This document shows, piece by piece, positions 1-13,715 of a DNA stretch of 64,000 bases. The stretch comes from Histoplasma ohiense (taxonomy: Eukaryota > Ascomycota > Eurotiomycetes > Onygenales > Ajellomycetaceae). Positions within the stretch are counted from its first letter, which is position 1, and every line of letters starts with the position of its first letter. The notes below the pieces were generated by a model that worked only from the letters and a program-made list of their open reading frames with translations, made no database searches and was not told where the DNA came from. Location: contig JAEVHH010000002.1 of assembly GCA_017607445.1 (NCBI GenBank), forward strand, positions 6,602,001-6,666,000, in the 5' to 3' direction. Made by a program: the position numbers and the translations under genes.

Positions 1-3000
1 CTCATTCAATATAATGTCAGTCACAGCATATTCTAATTAAAACATCTCATTTTTTTTTAAAAATCTGCTATTCAGGCCATAACCTGTGGGATGGTTAATC
101 TTCTCATTGTGCGATCGCTAGCTAACTATATAGGGGTAATCACGTGCGGTGGAGGGCCGCCTGGGCAACTAGTGCCCAACACATCTGCACCTTCCACCAA
201 CCCAACCATCACGTGCGAAATTCTCTCCCAGGTCCTCATGATTCCTTCAACGCTGCAGCCGGCGAGAGGCAGGAATAACGCGGGGTCCGTGGTGGGGCAG
301 CAGATACGAGTTCTGCACGCCAAGTGGCAAGCAGTCGTCTCGTCGCCCTTTCTCGGCTTGCTAGTTGATCCATCGCACATTCGCACCAATCCCCCTCCAC
401 AGTCTGATTTTGATTCTTGTTTCCTCACGGGCGTGGGTCCGATCTGGGGTATCGATCTCACGGGGCTTGCGGAAACTTATGCTCGATCCAGTGATTTCTC
501 TGCCACACTCCTGAAATTTATGCGAGTGCTCGTTGCTTAAGACAGGCTGGAATCGAACAACAAGGTAATCCTCATGACCAGCACAGCATCACAAGGCTAC
601 CTCGTTCTTCTATGCAGCAGCATATATTGTGATTTGTGAACCAGCATCTATCCATCAATAAAAATCTTAGTTATTGCATGCATCCGTTTCAAGTTGGTTC
701 CCAGCCACCTGCCTCAATTCTGCCTCAACGGACTCATTATTTGTTGTTATTCAACTCTCATGTGTCGCAGGAATAAAAATTACCTCAATCTGGCCTTATC
801 ACACCCCTTCTAAGCAACACCAAGTGCATGATTTTTTTAGAGATCCTGCCAGCATACAGTGTTGGATCGTAGGCTGCCTATTAGCCTATCTCGTTTGATT
901 GGATTCCAAATGAACATCAAGCGAGCAAGGCATGATGAGGTACAAGAACTTGTACCATGGTCGTTGCCTCGACCTTTTTTTTTCCGAGTTACCTTACTCT
1001 TCCTTGTTCGCTTCTTTCCTTTCTTTCTTTTTTCCCTCCCCCTTGACCGCATTAGCAATCGCCTGTTGTCCTTTCCATGACGAGTATCTTTTTACACACC
1101 GCTCGCGATTCATTGAGCCGGTATTTGGCAACTTACCCACTTAGCCCCTTTTCCAGAAATGGAAACCTTGGAAGGGCCCTGGAAACTGGGTGTTGGTCGC
1201 GCAGATTGGTTGCCGAGAACGGAAATATCCACTTTTGCCAAAAGCGTCGATGCATTTTCCTGTCCTTCTTAGAAAGTCTTGCTGGGAGTGGATTGACTGC
1301 GCCCTTTTCCTGCCTCGTCTCTTTCACTCTAATATTTTCATCCTTATTTTATGTTATTTTACATTATTTATTTTGAGTGTTCCCTTTGCACCTTTGCCCC
1401 TTTTCGCCCAAACAGCGCCCTCAATCTCACAGCCCATCCATCTGTTGTGGATAGATCTACAGCACGTATATACAGCTCCGGCTGTACAGCGCGATGTATC
1501 AAATGCATCATTATATCACTACATATGCTCACATGCAAACGAGCTACGCGCGTTTCAATGAAGTCATGCCAAGCAGAGGAGGAGAAAAAAGGTTACATTG
1601 ATCGCGCAGAATAGAGGATAAAAAGCAAGTCACACCGTTCAATTACCGATGCAACAATGTCCCCTGAATCGATATTGCGGTACAGTTCAAGATTCTCCAA
1701 CCAAATCAAGAGAGCCCTTGCATAGTGCGTTCTAGTTGCGTGCATCAAAGACTAAATCGGAATTTAAGGGAGGGTTGGGTCGGTGTGGTCAAAATAAAGT
1801 TAAAAGAGTGCATTGGCAACCCACATCAAGGTTGGAGATAAGTAAAATGCGGAGCAATTACTTTGGTTTGAGATGGATCTAATATGCAAGAAATACTGTA
1901 CGCCCCCGCCGGCCCGGGGAAAGCGGGAAATCGAACTTATTCGCTGTATGCTGCTATGCCATGGAAAGAGAGCGCGACATTTCTTTCCCTCTATCTCTCT
2001 TCTCTCCTTTTGCCGGGCTGGACCCTCTTGAGATGTATTTTTTTTCTTTTTCTTTTTTATTGCTTTTCCGCTTTGCCCCTCCTTTTTCCTTTCCCCTTAC
2101 CGCCATTACCCTTTCTCCACGTAAATAAATGATATCACACAGTGGGGGTTAGAGTCGCAGCGCCACCGGTCTATCGACTGATCTGGTCGATTTGATGATG
2201 TTCCAAAACCTACTAGATCGAAGCGGAAAACAGGAAAACGAAAACGGTCTAACAGTCAGGGATTCGAATCGTGGACATACCATACCATTTATCTTCCATG
2301 ATCCCATGTGGAAATGGAAATCCGGACACCCGATGCCACGAGCCCTTCTCCGCCACAAGATAAGCGGATACCAAGGGGCAGGGTGGCGAGGTTGGACAAC
2401 GATGCAGGGCTCGTTGGTGAGTTAATATTTGGAATGGTCAAGGATCTCCTTGCTACTGCATTTCAATTTCATATATCGGACCGCCCGTCCATCGATGAGA
2501 CAGATTATGAGAGCCTTTGAACATGAACGTGATTTATTTCTTTTGGACTGGTTGACCCACCTACTCTTTCCCCTTGATTGCAAAATTTTGATTTTCTTCC
2601 GCCACCTGGGCCAGCCTGATCGGATGGACATACTCTAAATATATCCCAGAGGAACGGGACAGCAGGGGTGCGATGGACCTGTTTTATTATTGATTCCAAG
2701 AAGAAGTCTCTGCATGTGTTCTATCTTCATACTTTCTGCGATGGGAAGAACGCCGCTGCTCGAGCTTTTGGCGAGAGACCATGAATATGCGGTGAACCTG
2801 CCTTCTCCTTATTCTTCTCCTTTTGTCCCTTACTCCATAACATTAGCCGATTCCCGATTTGAAATTTGATACGTTTCCGTCAAACGGACAGATAAAGGCT
2901 GGAAGGGTGGTGAGACTGAAAAGAAAAAGGAAGTGGGAAGGGGGAGTTTAATAACCGCAATATCAAAGTGACCTCGTGGCAACGGCCCGTCTTTCCCTGG

Positions 3001-4842
3001 CCGGGAATGACAGGGTAATGGCATGTGCTGAGCTCAGAGAACCACCATTTTTGGGACAATCGTCGAGGAATAATTTGGTGACAAATCCGCCTCGCATTCT
3101 CGCTCTCCCCCCTTAGCGACCATTTCCTTTCAAATCAAAAGGGGGGCGAATTAAAACAAAGAAAAACCATATCCTTCGCTGCTGCTCACTCGTTCCCTCT
3201 ATTTGGAGGGTCAAATATCTGGAGTGGACCTTGTTTATCGATTGCGGTATGTGGATCGTGTTTTAAGAACATGCCACGGCGTTTCTCTGTACGGTGGACC
3301 TTCCGTCTTCTGCAAAAGCTGTTTGGAACTCTGCCTTGAATACACATATCACCACCTATGGCTACCCATCCCCTACGCGTGAAGACACACCTGCCGCCGA
3401 AGGAAGAAGTGAGCAGTTCTCGCATATCGCACATGCGCGATCCTGCAAATGAACTTCACATCCCCTATCCTTCGTTTCGTATCCTTCTTTCTTTTATTTT
3501 CTTATTAATACCTTTTCGTTTAGCTGATCCGATTTGTGTAGAATAAGACCGTAGCCTAGGGGTATTACTGATTCCGGAGAGCATGCAGCATTCGTGCAGC
3601 TTAATATTCACCTTTGCCGATTAATCAGGATCAGTGTTGACCTATCGATGACATGAAAAGCATCTGCTTTGGTTCCTCGTGCATTGTGTATCACGCATCA
3701 TTCTTGTATGAGTAGAAATGGCACTCGCACCTCTCTGACGCTCACAAGCGATGCCCTGGGCCGTGGTAATTTTTTTTTTTTTACCCGGACTATCCAATGC
3801 CGGCAACTCAATTCACCCATTTCAAACAAGATCTCCGGGGAATTTCATGAGTGGTATCGCTGTGGTCCTTTGGCAAAGTATGTTCAAAGTTTCATAAATC
3901 CCACTAAATTTTGACGGAAGGAGAGGTTATATGGTTAAATGCAAGGTAAATTATCCGTCCGATTCGTTGAAGGGATATGTGCCTTGTTGTCGTCTCCTAT
4001 GATAAAATCCATCCTGGAGGAGCGTAACGGGATCAGAAGCTTGCAGAAAAGGGATTTAATATAATAAGATATAGATTTTCCCTCGTTATTTGTATTTCGC
4101 AATAGATGTAAATAAAGTAAAATATTGAAATTCTTGATTAAAAACCGGGAACAGGACAGGTTTCTGAAAGGATGATGCTCTCGCCACACATGAGTCTTCG
4201 GCAGATGAAAATGAATAAAATTGATCTGGTTAGACGGTATGGAACTCATACATTTCCGTTTTACATTTCAGAAGCCCGTCGCTTTTGTATCGAAGAGTCA
4301 ATGTCAGAACAGAGATGTGTTGATTCCACAATTGGCGTGTGGTGTGGGTGAGGGGGGAGCGGCCGGATCAAAGTTTTGGGCAACAAATGGCGAACGAACA
4401 ACAATAAATCTTCGCAAAACAAAGGAACTATCAAAGCACAATATCAACAAAAACGCCTCAATGAAAGCACAAAGGCTTACGACAAATACATTGACGCATT
4501 TCCAAAAGTGCAAAAGCCATAATAATACATGGAGCCCCCAATGCGTGCAAGAAGGACATGATCAGAGGGAAATACCGACGTAAAGTCCGCTTCCCAACCA
4601 CCACCTCAAAAAACAAAGAATCCTCCCCAAGAGCAGCGTCCTCTCCCGCCCACCCCAGAACAACCAGACGCAGGTTGCATGGCAGTAGTGCCGCTCCTAG
4701 CAACTTAGAGGAACGGCACAAGCAACAGGCGTTGAAAACCGATTCGTTTCCCCACACCACCAGGGAGCCTTCAGCAGCAGCAGCAGCATCATTGTATCCT
4801 CATTCGCACGGCAAGCGGAGAAAAAGGAAGAATAAGGATAAC
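1..4842. other. Gene-poor left flank, upstream region of RAM1
   Basis: I see no supportable gene here. The sequence is moderately AT-rich with pyrimidine tracts, for example around 1010-1040 and 2035-2110. The longest open frame, 91-540 plus, opens with an ATG and could encode 149 residues, but it has no recognisable domain and an equally open frame lies opposite it. The last 285 bases before the RAM1 ATG are open in frame with RAM1 and are A-rich, as expected of a fungal 5' leader. Confidence 0.6.
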
Positions 4843-6854
4843 ATGGCTGCCCCACAAAGTCTTCACGGTCAATATCAAAAGAGCATTCCAGACTTATTCA
4901 CACAGCTACCCTTAATCCGTGACCATCTAGTTACGGAGACTTCGAAAACGCAGGATGCAACGATTGACCAGTGTCTCCCGTTCCTGAAGGGGCTTGCCAG
5001 CTCCCAGACTGGCCCATTCAATCAATTTGGCGTGCCACGTCTGGATCGGGACGCCCATATTTCGTTCCTCTATGACTCTCTCGAGTCTTACCCTGAGCGG
5101 TTTGTCGGACTTGATTCAAGCCGTCCGTGGATGGTCTACTGGGCATTAACCGGATTGCATCTATTAGGGGAGGATGTTACGAAGTTTCGGGAACGGTAGG
5201 TTTGGGTTCTATTTGTTTATGTCTGATTATAATTATATTCCATCCTATATTATTTTATGTTCTTTCATTTTTGGATGTGCTGCACGTCAGATCCATTTGG
5301 TACGGAACGGGGAGTGGCGTCGAACACTGGCGGATCTTCGATGCACGAAGAGCGATAACATTATAGAAAATATATTTCACCTCTCGCGTTTCGTGTTACC
5401 ATCTCACTGACTTTCTACTCTGAATATCCAGCGTCATAGCTACTGCTGCCCCGATGCAAAACTCCACGGGGGGTTTTGGCGGAGGACACGGCCAAATGTC
5501 GCATTGTGCTTCTTCTTATGCACTTGTACTTTCTCTGGCCCTAGTGGGCGGGCAGGATGCATTCAAATTGGTCAATCGGACGGCAATGTAAGCCCTTCCA
5601 ACATGTCTTACATGCCGCTTTGTGCCGCTGCATTTTTCATCCGCAGGATACTAATCTGATAGATAAGGTGGCAATGGCTTGGGAAATTGAAGCAAGCAGA
5701 TGGCGGCTTTCAGGTAACTCTTGGCGGTGAGGAGGATGTGCGGTAGGACTCCACGAACCTCGTTTGAAACGGAACATTATTTACTAAAAAACTGCAGAGG
5801 CGCATACTGTGCAATGGTTATGATTGCCTTGTTGGATCTTCCGCTCCAACTACCTCTCGATTCGCCCGCCAGACATGCTGGCTTAGACACTTTCATAAGC
5901 GGGTTGCCAGAATATCTGTCTAGATGTAAGAAAAGAAGCAAATAAATGACATGTGGCATCATCTGGGAGGTAGAGCTGACCATTATCTCGTCTAGGTCAA
6001 ACTTTCGAAGGTGGGATTTCTGGAAGTCCGGGGACGGAAGCCCATGGTGCATATGCCTTTTGTGCTTTGGCATGTCTATGCATCCTTGGCGACCCTAAGA
6101 AGATCAAAAGGTTCGTGAGTACATCTGCTATCTATTCCGGAAGCAATGCTAATCCGTCTCTAGATATATGGATCTTCCGCTCTTAATATCATGGCTCTCA
6201 GCTACACAGCGTGCTCCAGAAGGTGGATTCGCGGGGAGGACTAACAAGCTGGTTGATGGGTGCTACAGTCATTGGGTTGGCGGTTGCTGGCCCTTGGTCC
6301 AAGCTGCCGTCAATAGCATTCAGTCAACATCCACGCCATTATATTCGGGATCTGGCAGCCTTTTCCATCGCGAAGGATTGACAAGATATATCCTCAGTTG
6401 TTGTCAAGGGCCCCATGGCGGGCTACGGGATAAACCTGGCAAGTAAGTGCATCTTCCCGCCGGTGGGGCATGTACATCACCCGCTTATGTACAGGGACAA
6501 ATTTGGGGAGTTTATAAAAGCAACTATCGGCGTGGCTGATTCCCCCCCCCCCTTTTTTTTTTTTTTAGAAACCCCGATTCCTATCATACCTGTTATATCC
6601 TGGCTGGTTTAAGCACCGCACAACACCACCACTTCCATACAGGCATAGACTCGGCGGGGGAAGCTAATAATCCGTTTCCATCCGCATTTTCCTGGTCGCA
6701 TGCACCTGTAACCGCATCAACAGAACAAGGCCAGTCATCTATTGTCTTCAATGAGGAGGATCGACTAGAAGTCGTCCATCCTCTATTCGTCATTCCGCAT
6801 CGTGCAGCGGAGAAGTTGCGAGAATGGTGTCAGAAGCATCCGCTCCAAATTTGA
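4843..6854 (+). CDS. RAM1: Protein farnesyltransferase subunit beta (seven exons)
   Basis: This is the catalytic beta subunit of protein farnesyltransferase, which attaches farnesyl to the CaaX cysteine of Ras, Rho and a-factor-like proteins in the cytosol. Exons read 4843-5195, 5432-5587, 5668-5742, 5798-5925, 5996-6110, 6164-6442 and 6569-6854, giving 463 residues in frame. The prenyltransferase repeats are clear: GGFGGGHGQMSHCASSYA around residue 130, ADGGF and FEGGISG later. The zinc ligands are visible as D307 and C309 in LVDGCYSHWVGG and H375 in DSYHTCY. The ATG at 4843 was chosen because homology starts there; the frame is open for 95 codons upstream to another ATG at 4558. The third exon uses an AAG acceptor; using the nearby TAG breaks frame. 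RAM1 is preferred to the geranylgeranyl homologue because of the DSYHTCY signature and the fit of the exon sequences to fungal FTase beta. Confidence 0.95.
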
Positions 6855-9800
6855 ACATCGAAAAAGAGTCCGCATTTGCCAACAAGGCACAATGGAGTTT
6901 TGGCCTGGGACGAGGGAGGGCAACTTGTAGGCCTAGTTGAAGTATACGCCGTAGGAGTATGAAAAGTCGGGAGGGTTTTCGTGTATATACCTGAATGCAC
7001 CTGAAACAACTATAGGCTAGCAAAGCTACAACGAATCATGTAAGGCCAGAACCAGTTGTCTTTTCAATCTCTCGTACTACCTGGTTCGATATTTATGCTC
7101 CTCTCCTACTGGATCAGATATCTTGGCGCCATTGTAACTGTAGCTGGAGGGCGTGAGTGTCACCTAGGTCACGTTTTCCGGAGTCAGAAGCAACCTCTTT
7201 GCTTGCATTCCTCCTTGCGTCTCGGTGGCACGGTTTGATCATCTTGAGGACAAACAGTGTTACATCGAGAAGAAGCGTTGAGGGCTGAGCTAACAAACTC
7301 TTTCTATTTCTTCTTGTATCACTGGTTTGTTGGGACTGCAGCAAAGGAGTGCGCGTCTGGGGATTCGACCTTCCAGTTCGGACGAGTCATCTCACTCCTG
7401 ATTCCCCGAGATATTCCCCTTAAGATCGTGACGCGTGTGAACGAAACGGCGAGAGGGTAAGACGGGAAGGAACCGAAGAATGGAAATTGATTTCTTCATG
7501 TCGCATTGTTGATCCACACGAATACCTCCTGCAACTCCAGGTAGGATTATCCACGTAGCGAATCATTTCTTCAGCAAGCCGATGAGGAGGCGCCGGGGTT
7601 ATCCTGCTCCTTCCTCGATACCCTGTCCAATGCTCTCTGGACAGCAGAAGATTACCGCTGCCGTCTGTCACGAGCGAAACACTCTAAAGCGAAATATTCT
7701 GCGGAGGTTTAATATCAGTGGAATCTTTCCACCTTCCAGGGCGGGGAGCCAATGACGCTGCTGATTTGTTGAAGGCCAACACGAATGTGCATAGGCGGAT
7801 ACGTTAGTTTGTATGGAGCTTTGGTCGGTGATTTACGCTGCGGGCCAGCTCAACGTCTTTTTTCGTTGAACTATCACTTACATACGCAGGCAGTTATGAG
7901 ATTCTGAGGAGATCTTCAATTATAATATCCTTTGATTCCAGCCATTTTAAGGGTCTCGCTGCGAGAAATAATTTTTCGTATTTGAAAAGCGGCGAAATCC
8001 ACGCCGGACCCTCGTGGTTTGCATCTTCCATTTCTGGAACATGTTGCAGGCGTTTTCTCCACTGGTGGAGGAAGCCATCGATTGCCAACTCATCATTGCA
8101 TCTTGAATGCCTGTAACTAGTTGAACAACAACGCACAGGCAGCGCCAGTTCCTTTCCTCAAACACTGGCTTTTGGACCCGTTTCGTATCGGTTATCGCAC
8201 TGATTCCAGGGTGTTTCCTCCCTTAACTTCGCGATAGGTTTGGGCATTTTACTACCACTCCAGCCGAACTCTTAGCAGAGTTGTTTCTCTCTCACCTCTT
8301 CTTTCTGCCATATGAGTGGCCGTACCATTCCTATGATGACCCGACAAGTCGGTCATTCCTGACGCAAACCTTCTGGCTATGACTCCCCTGCGAATGGCAA
8401 AACAAGGGGGGATGGATGGAGGAATGGATGAAAAGCTGTGGGGCCGGAGCTTCCTTGAGAAAGGCAACTATTAATCTACTGCAGACATTTATGCCATCCT
8501 GCCTTTCGCGCCAGGGTTCAACTTCGAACTCAGCGCGTTTTGCGCAACGCGAATCCAACCATTGCGAATATAAATTGCATTAGCGGAAGTTGGCAATGTT
8601 CCAGGACGTTTAGAGAGATTGATTCTGCTCCAGCTCTGCGGGGTCTGTACCATCTCTACCAGTACTTTGGTGAAGGAGACACCTCGTAAGACCAAAGGTT
8701 GCGCATCCAGTCTGGCATTCTCTCTGCAGCACTGTGGGCCTAGGGTACAGCTGTTCAAGCGTCTTGTCTGAGCCGGACGGGCCAATCCTCGTCGCTTAGA
8801 TCGACGGCGAATTAAACCATGATAGGCTCAACAAACAAGTTCTGGAGCTTCCCCATTACCCTTCACTGGCAGAAAGCCATGCCAACACATCAAAGCAAGA
8901 AAAATCAGAAAAAAAAAACTCAGATAGAAAACGATAATTTCCTTCCCACAGCGTCCCCCTTTCCTATCCGGCTCTTTCAAATCCCTCGATTGAATAAACC
9001 TTGATTGCAAGGGTAAACACTGATTTTCAGCCCCACCCATATATTTTACGCTGCATTAAATCACGCTCGCTTCGCTGTCTACAATGGCTGGTTTTCTCAT
9101 TCGAGGCATCGGCCAGAGCAACCTTTTTTTATTTATTTTTTTCGGTATCTCACATTTTCAAGAATTGCCTGCTATTCTTTTATTAATCCATAGGTACCTC
9201 CCGGTTAATTTGCCAATCTGCCAACAGCCTGTTTGTCCACCACACTTGGAGAGTCTTAGACGGTTGGAATTTAGTGGCGTTGTTGGGCATCAAGCTTCTC
9301 ATTCTCCTTAAAGTTCATTCTGCAACTTAACGACCTCCCTTGGGCACCTTCAGCCTGAATTGTCGGGTACCAAATTCGATAATCTGTCCAGCCGAGCAGC
9401 ATAGATCCTGCTGGGTCGGGATTTTCACGATCGAAATGTATTACATTCTGTACCTTGCGAGTATGTTGCCCCTAAACATCCCTGGGATAGATTGTGGCAG
9501 CTTGAGCCAAAATGGAAAAGACAACAAAAAATAGCCCAACATATCAAAAAAAATTTTTTTTTTTTTAATTTTCACGAATCATCATGCCATGTCCCGTGGA
9601 TAATTTAGCGATGCTTGCTTTTTTTCTTTTTCTTTGGCCATGTTCCTGTGTCTTCAGTCAGAGGCCAACTGGAAATCCCCAAGTATCCGTGTTGTCTTCC
9701 CCTTTCGCATTCACCATGATTAATTCAAGGTTATGGGCATGATAAACTTTTATACCCCAGTATTTTCAACACTGGCATCCGCGGGGATCGAAAGATCGTC

Positions 9801-9919
9801 ATTGTTAGCTATTGTTTTCTTTTTCTTTAAAAATTAAAAAATGGCAGGCGTCAGGCTGAAATTCACACGTCAAGCCAACATATGACGTTCCACAGCCAAT
9901 AACATATTTTCTGTCACAG
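6855..9919. other. Intergenic, with broken protein-like frames on the minus strand
   Basis: No intact gene can be supported. Two minus-strand frames, 7894-8136 and 8489-8785, read like real protein but cannot be joined confidently; they are described separately. The rest contains poly-A/T runs (for example 9540-9570) and no recognised motif. The 5' exon or exons of the dsRNA-binding-type gene that follows should lie somewhere before 9919 but were not identified. Confidence 0.5.
7894..8785 (-). pseudogene. Possible decayed or spliced gene, unidentified
   Basis: Two minus-strand open segments have protein-like composition. The upstream one (8489-8785) contains LVLRGVSFTKVLVEMVQTPQ; the downstream one (7894-8136) contains DGFLHQWRKRLQHVPEMED and ends at a TAA. 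Reading upstream from the second segment in the same frame, an ATG lies at about 8250 and a single TGA at about 8160 interrupts it. A GT-AG intron can be drawn around that TGA, but it moves translation into a less protein-like frame. I do not recognise the family. It may be a relic or chance open frames; transcript data would decide. Confidence 0.25.
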
Positions 9920-10338
9920 GTCTTTGCCGCCGCCGTCGCTGGCCAGAACCCCTCTACGAATCATATCCCTGTGCGGCCGGATACGGCTGCATTGTGCGCG
10001 TCAATAATCGCGAGTATCAGACGGATGTATATTGCGAAACGGAATCCCTCGCCAGAGAAAGCGCGGCTATGCGCGCCTATCTCATCTGCCGGAATTTCTC
10101 TGTCAACGATGGGATGTATCCTGCAGGTCACGACCATGGAGGGATTGTACAGGGCATTCCAGTTGCTATTGGCACAGGACGACGTGGTCGTTTTCGCGAT
10201 GATACCGATGCGTCAACCAGTAGTGGAAGCCGAAGTGGGGGTAGCAGCCCTGAGAGCCACGAGGGAGGTCGACTAGGTCGTGAGCGCCAACCTGCCGCTC
10301 CAACGAGAACACTCGCATACGGCCACCAGGGCCTCTAA
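9920..10338 (+). CDS. Small dsRNA-binding-domain-like protein, 3' exon (5' end not resolved)
   Basis: This exon follows a consensus acceptor (TGTCACAG) and encodes 138 residues to a TAA. The opening part has the layout of a double-stranded RNA-binding fold: RRRRWPEPLYESYPCAAGYG, then the strand CIVRVNNREYQTDVY, then the helix ESLARESAAMRAYLICRNFS. The tail is a Ser/Gly/Arg-rich low-complexity region (RRGRFRDDTD, SSGSRSGGSS) that is probably disordered. Similar short proteins occur in other Eurotiomycetes as uncharacterised proteins. The exon starts in phase 1, so at least one 5' exon is missing. The best but weak candidate starts at ATG 9640 with a donor at 9682; I did not include it because its peptide does not look like the expected first helix. 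A role in RNA binding is inferred from the fold only. Confidence 0.6.
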
Positions 10339-13300
10339 TTTTGTTTCAAACCTATCGATCCCAGTTGACCAAGGTCTGCTCTTCGACAACCTTGACGAAT
10401 ATCGTGATTCGTCAATAAGAAAGCGGCCTGACTTTAGAAAGCATAGACCTCGCAACCGCCCTGATGAAACCAAATTCCCCCACCCCCCGAATTTCTTCCG
10501 AGAGACGACAAAAGAGGAAGATATGGAAAAAAAGAAAAGAAAAGAAAAGAAAAGAACAAGAAAAATCGACCTGCACAGAACTTAACGACTTTATGACTTT
10601 ATGGTTTCCAACCAAATGATTATGGTGAAGATACGCTGGACAGGTAATACAGAACTGTCTACAATGATTCCCAATCACGCGAGCACACGAATATAACCAC
10701 ACCCGATGACCCGAAAATAACGACATGAAACGATTCCCCATAGATTCTCTTTTGCTTCGTTCTGATATTTCTATATATATCTTCACTGAAGCTGTACTGT
10801 ACAACACGATGGAATATCACCACTTCAGTCGGCTATCTTGTTTATGTATCTCTCCTGTCCGCTCAACGTCTCAAAATGGTTTTTTCCGCGTGAATGCACG
10901 TGGAGTTATATGTTGTTACGGCCTTATTGAGCGGTGGTTCATTCTTTTAGTTTTTAATTGGGAGGCAAGGACCGGGTTCCAGGAGAGATTTCAAGGGGAG
11001 TTGCTACTTAGCGACGAAAATAAAACGTGAAGGAAAGCTCTCTCCGAAATGAAATCCGTTAGGTTTCAAGCTACAATGGCTTATGTTTTACTCGATTCAC
11101 GGTTACCCATCTGGTTTTTTTAAATTTTTTTAATTTTTTTTTTTTTTTTTTCGCTTATGACAACAAAACTACGTCTCCACTCATTGAGAGGGTCTAGTTA
11201 GGGATGAAATTTGCCAGTTCAATGATTTCTAGCAAGCAAGCTAACGAGCATACCGGATTGTGATCGAACGATTCTTTTCATTAAAGCCATTTCTATGTGG
11301 CATGTTTACCTCGCGATTTTTGTTGAAATGCATCGGGCAAAGTCTGGGAGTAGAGCTGTTAGATTTTTATTTTATATTTTTCTTTCGTTTTGTCCTCTAC
11401 TTACATTTTTCTTCCCTGGGCTGAACCGGCTCTCCTGGTAAAGGGGATATTACGAATAATTTAAGGGAACGATTTTGATTATGCTCATAATACCGATAAT
11501 GTTAAACATATTTTTTGAATAAATAATGGGGAGAGAAAGAAAATAAATTTCTCACGATTGACTGGTTTCTAGAAAGAGTGTAAAGGTTTGGACCCATACA
11601 CAGGGGTGCGAATAACTGCCTACAGATGTCAGCAACAAAACCCTTACATCGAGTCTTTCACTTGGGGGAGCGGGGGAAGATATTTGATTTCCGATGCTTT
11701 TATAGTTAGGCGTCCAACATCGTCATAAAAAGAGGCAATAGGAACTACCTTTACTCAACATCCCAAGATTTATATTACCTTTTCCCTTTATGAGTTCTAT
11801 ACAAAACACATTCCTCACGAGTCAAGACCATTTGAATGGATTGGCATAATTTGTGCAACATCCAATTGATGCATCGCTATATGTCTCAACTGCCTTAATT
11901 GCACTGGCTCTTTATGCGTCCCGTCTCTCCCAAGAACATGACAAGCATGACGATTGCTAAAAGAGATGTGGAAAGAGCAATTCACATTTATGTACTCTAT
12001 ATCAACTCTGAATCATTGGGATGGGACATCAGTACGATTTCATTAACCCCTGCTTGACTTCTGGCGCGATTAGGGGGGGGGGATGCATCTTTCAGAAACC
12101 ACTGGTGATGTGAAGCTGAACTGATTGAAAGGTGCTAAAGCCGCTTGCGAAACTGAGCCGTGAGGTTGGGTTTAGAATCAACCCGACACGCGAGAGAACC
12201 ATCCAGGGGATGTCATACGCTCCCTTTGTGGACGTCGGCCCAGGGGGAAGGTCCACTTAAATAGCGCCGTCTGTTGCCCACCAAAACTGACCACCTCCGT
12301 TATCCACAGGAGAAACAACCTCGATGACAGTGAAAGTCGTCATTCAAGTACGCGCGCCAAACTGGGTTCGATATTGATTCACCTTTCGTATCTTTGACGA
12401 AATCTTCTTTCTCTGTTATTCGAGTATCTTATGATGTCTTCAAGCCCCAGGAATTGACGTCATTCCATCCCTCCTATCAGATCACCGACTAGGGATGCCC
12501 TTGTTAATCCATACAAAATTTCCTGGAAATCAGCCAGCATCTCGGGTCCGCCTTCGATCGCATGGACTCTACGAGTGGGCTGAGTTGTGATGACACGGCT
12601 ATAATCGTAGCATCATGGTACTCCCTCTTCTCGCATGATATTACTATTAATCTGGATATCCGATAAGTTCCTTCAACTACATGATGATTGAAGCAGGGTG
12701 GCATGGGAAGGAATACCAAACAAATGTAGGGATTTAGGTATTTCCGGGATTTTTAGTTGATTTCTACTAACAAGTGGTCAAGATATTGAGAAAGCACATT
12801 GTGTCTTTCATACCCCGCCATCTCTCATTGCCGACTGAGGGGCCTCTAGTCTTCTTGTCCGATGAAATACAAAACACCAACGAGAAAAGAGATTGTTTCA
12901 AAGGTAAAATGACATAATCCCAAAAGCGGATTAAGGGGACAGAAGATAACAGGAATATTCCCACAATGAGACTGGGGAAGAACCAACTGACGAAGTGGAA
13001 ATTTTTATCGGATGAGCCATTAGGAGAACTCTGACACAAAGATTGATCGATCAATTACATCACCATCTCTTGTCCAAAGGCTCGGAAGATATGTGCTTCA
13101 TCCGGGGAATTGAAGTTACTTCTTCACCATAATTTGATAATTGGCAAACATAAAGAGTGAGATTGATATACTCTTGGGACGACATACCAACGGTAGATCT
13201 TCTCCAATGCCACGCCTAAAGATGAACCTTCAGCTCACGAGAGCCTGAAAACCCCTCTACTAGTTTTCGAATCATATGTTAGCTAACCGAACCTAAGCCC

Positions 13301-13715
13301 TCGCTCTATAACTAAAAGCTTTAACGCACCTGATTTTTGGTTTTTTATTTATAGGCCAGCACTTGGGGGCAAATTACACTGAAGGAATCGAGACGATTGA
13401 CAGATCAACTTTTGATTATTTCAAATGCCCCAGTGGGGAGAGAAAGAAAACTCCTTAATATAAAAATAAAACCTCTGCCGACAGATATGATTGTCTGGGC
13501 TAGACCCACCAATTATGGTGAGAGGAAAAATACACTCAGAAAATTGGAGGATGGCTAACAAACTGAATAAATAAGCTTCCGGGCAAAGATTCAAGGAAAA
13601 TTAAGCCAACAGATTTACGAATGAAATCCAGATTGCTGCCGGGAAACTGCGAATATGTCGCCCAGCAACCAAAGCATTCGAAGTCGAAACCGTTGTGCAA
13701 TTTAAATGCCATACA
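10339..13715. other. AT-rich intergenic region
   Basis: I see no gene. The stretch contains an AAAAG microsatellite (about 10526-10555), poly-T tracts (11117-11150) and a perfect TGACGTCA octamer at 12455-12462. Small open frames on both strands are short and lack conserved motifs. Confidence 0.6.
12455..12462. promoter_or_regulatory. CRE-type octamer TGACGTCA
   Basis: This is a perfect palindromic ATF/CREB (fungal AtfA-type bZIP) site in the sequence. No gene start lies close by on either strand, so its function is unproven. Confidence 0.3.

Noticed and set aside
91..540. 149-codon frame at the left edge
   Set aside because: Has an ATG but no recognisable domain, and the opposite strand is equally open over most of it.
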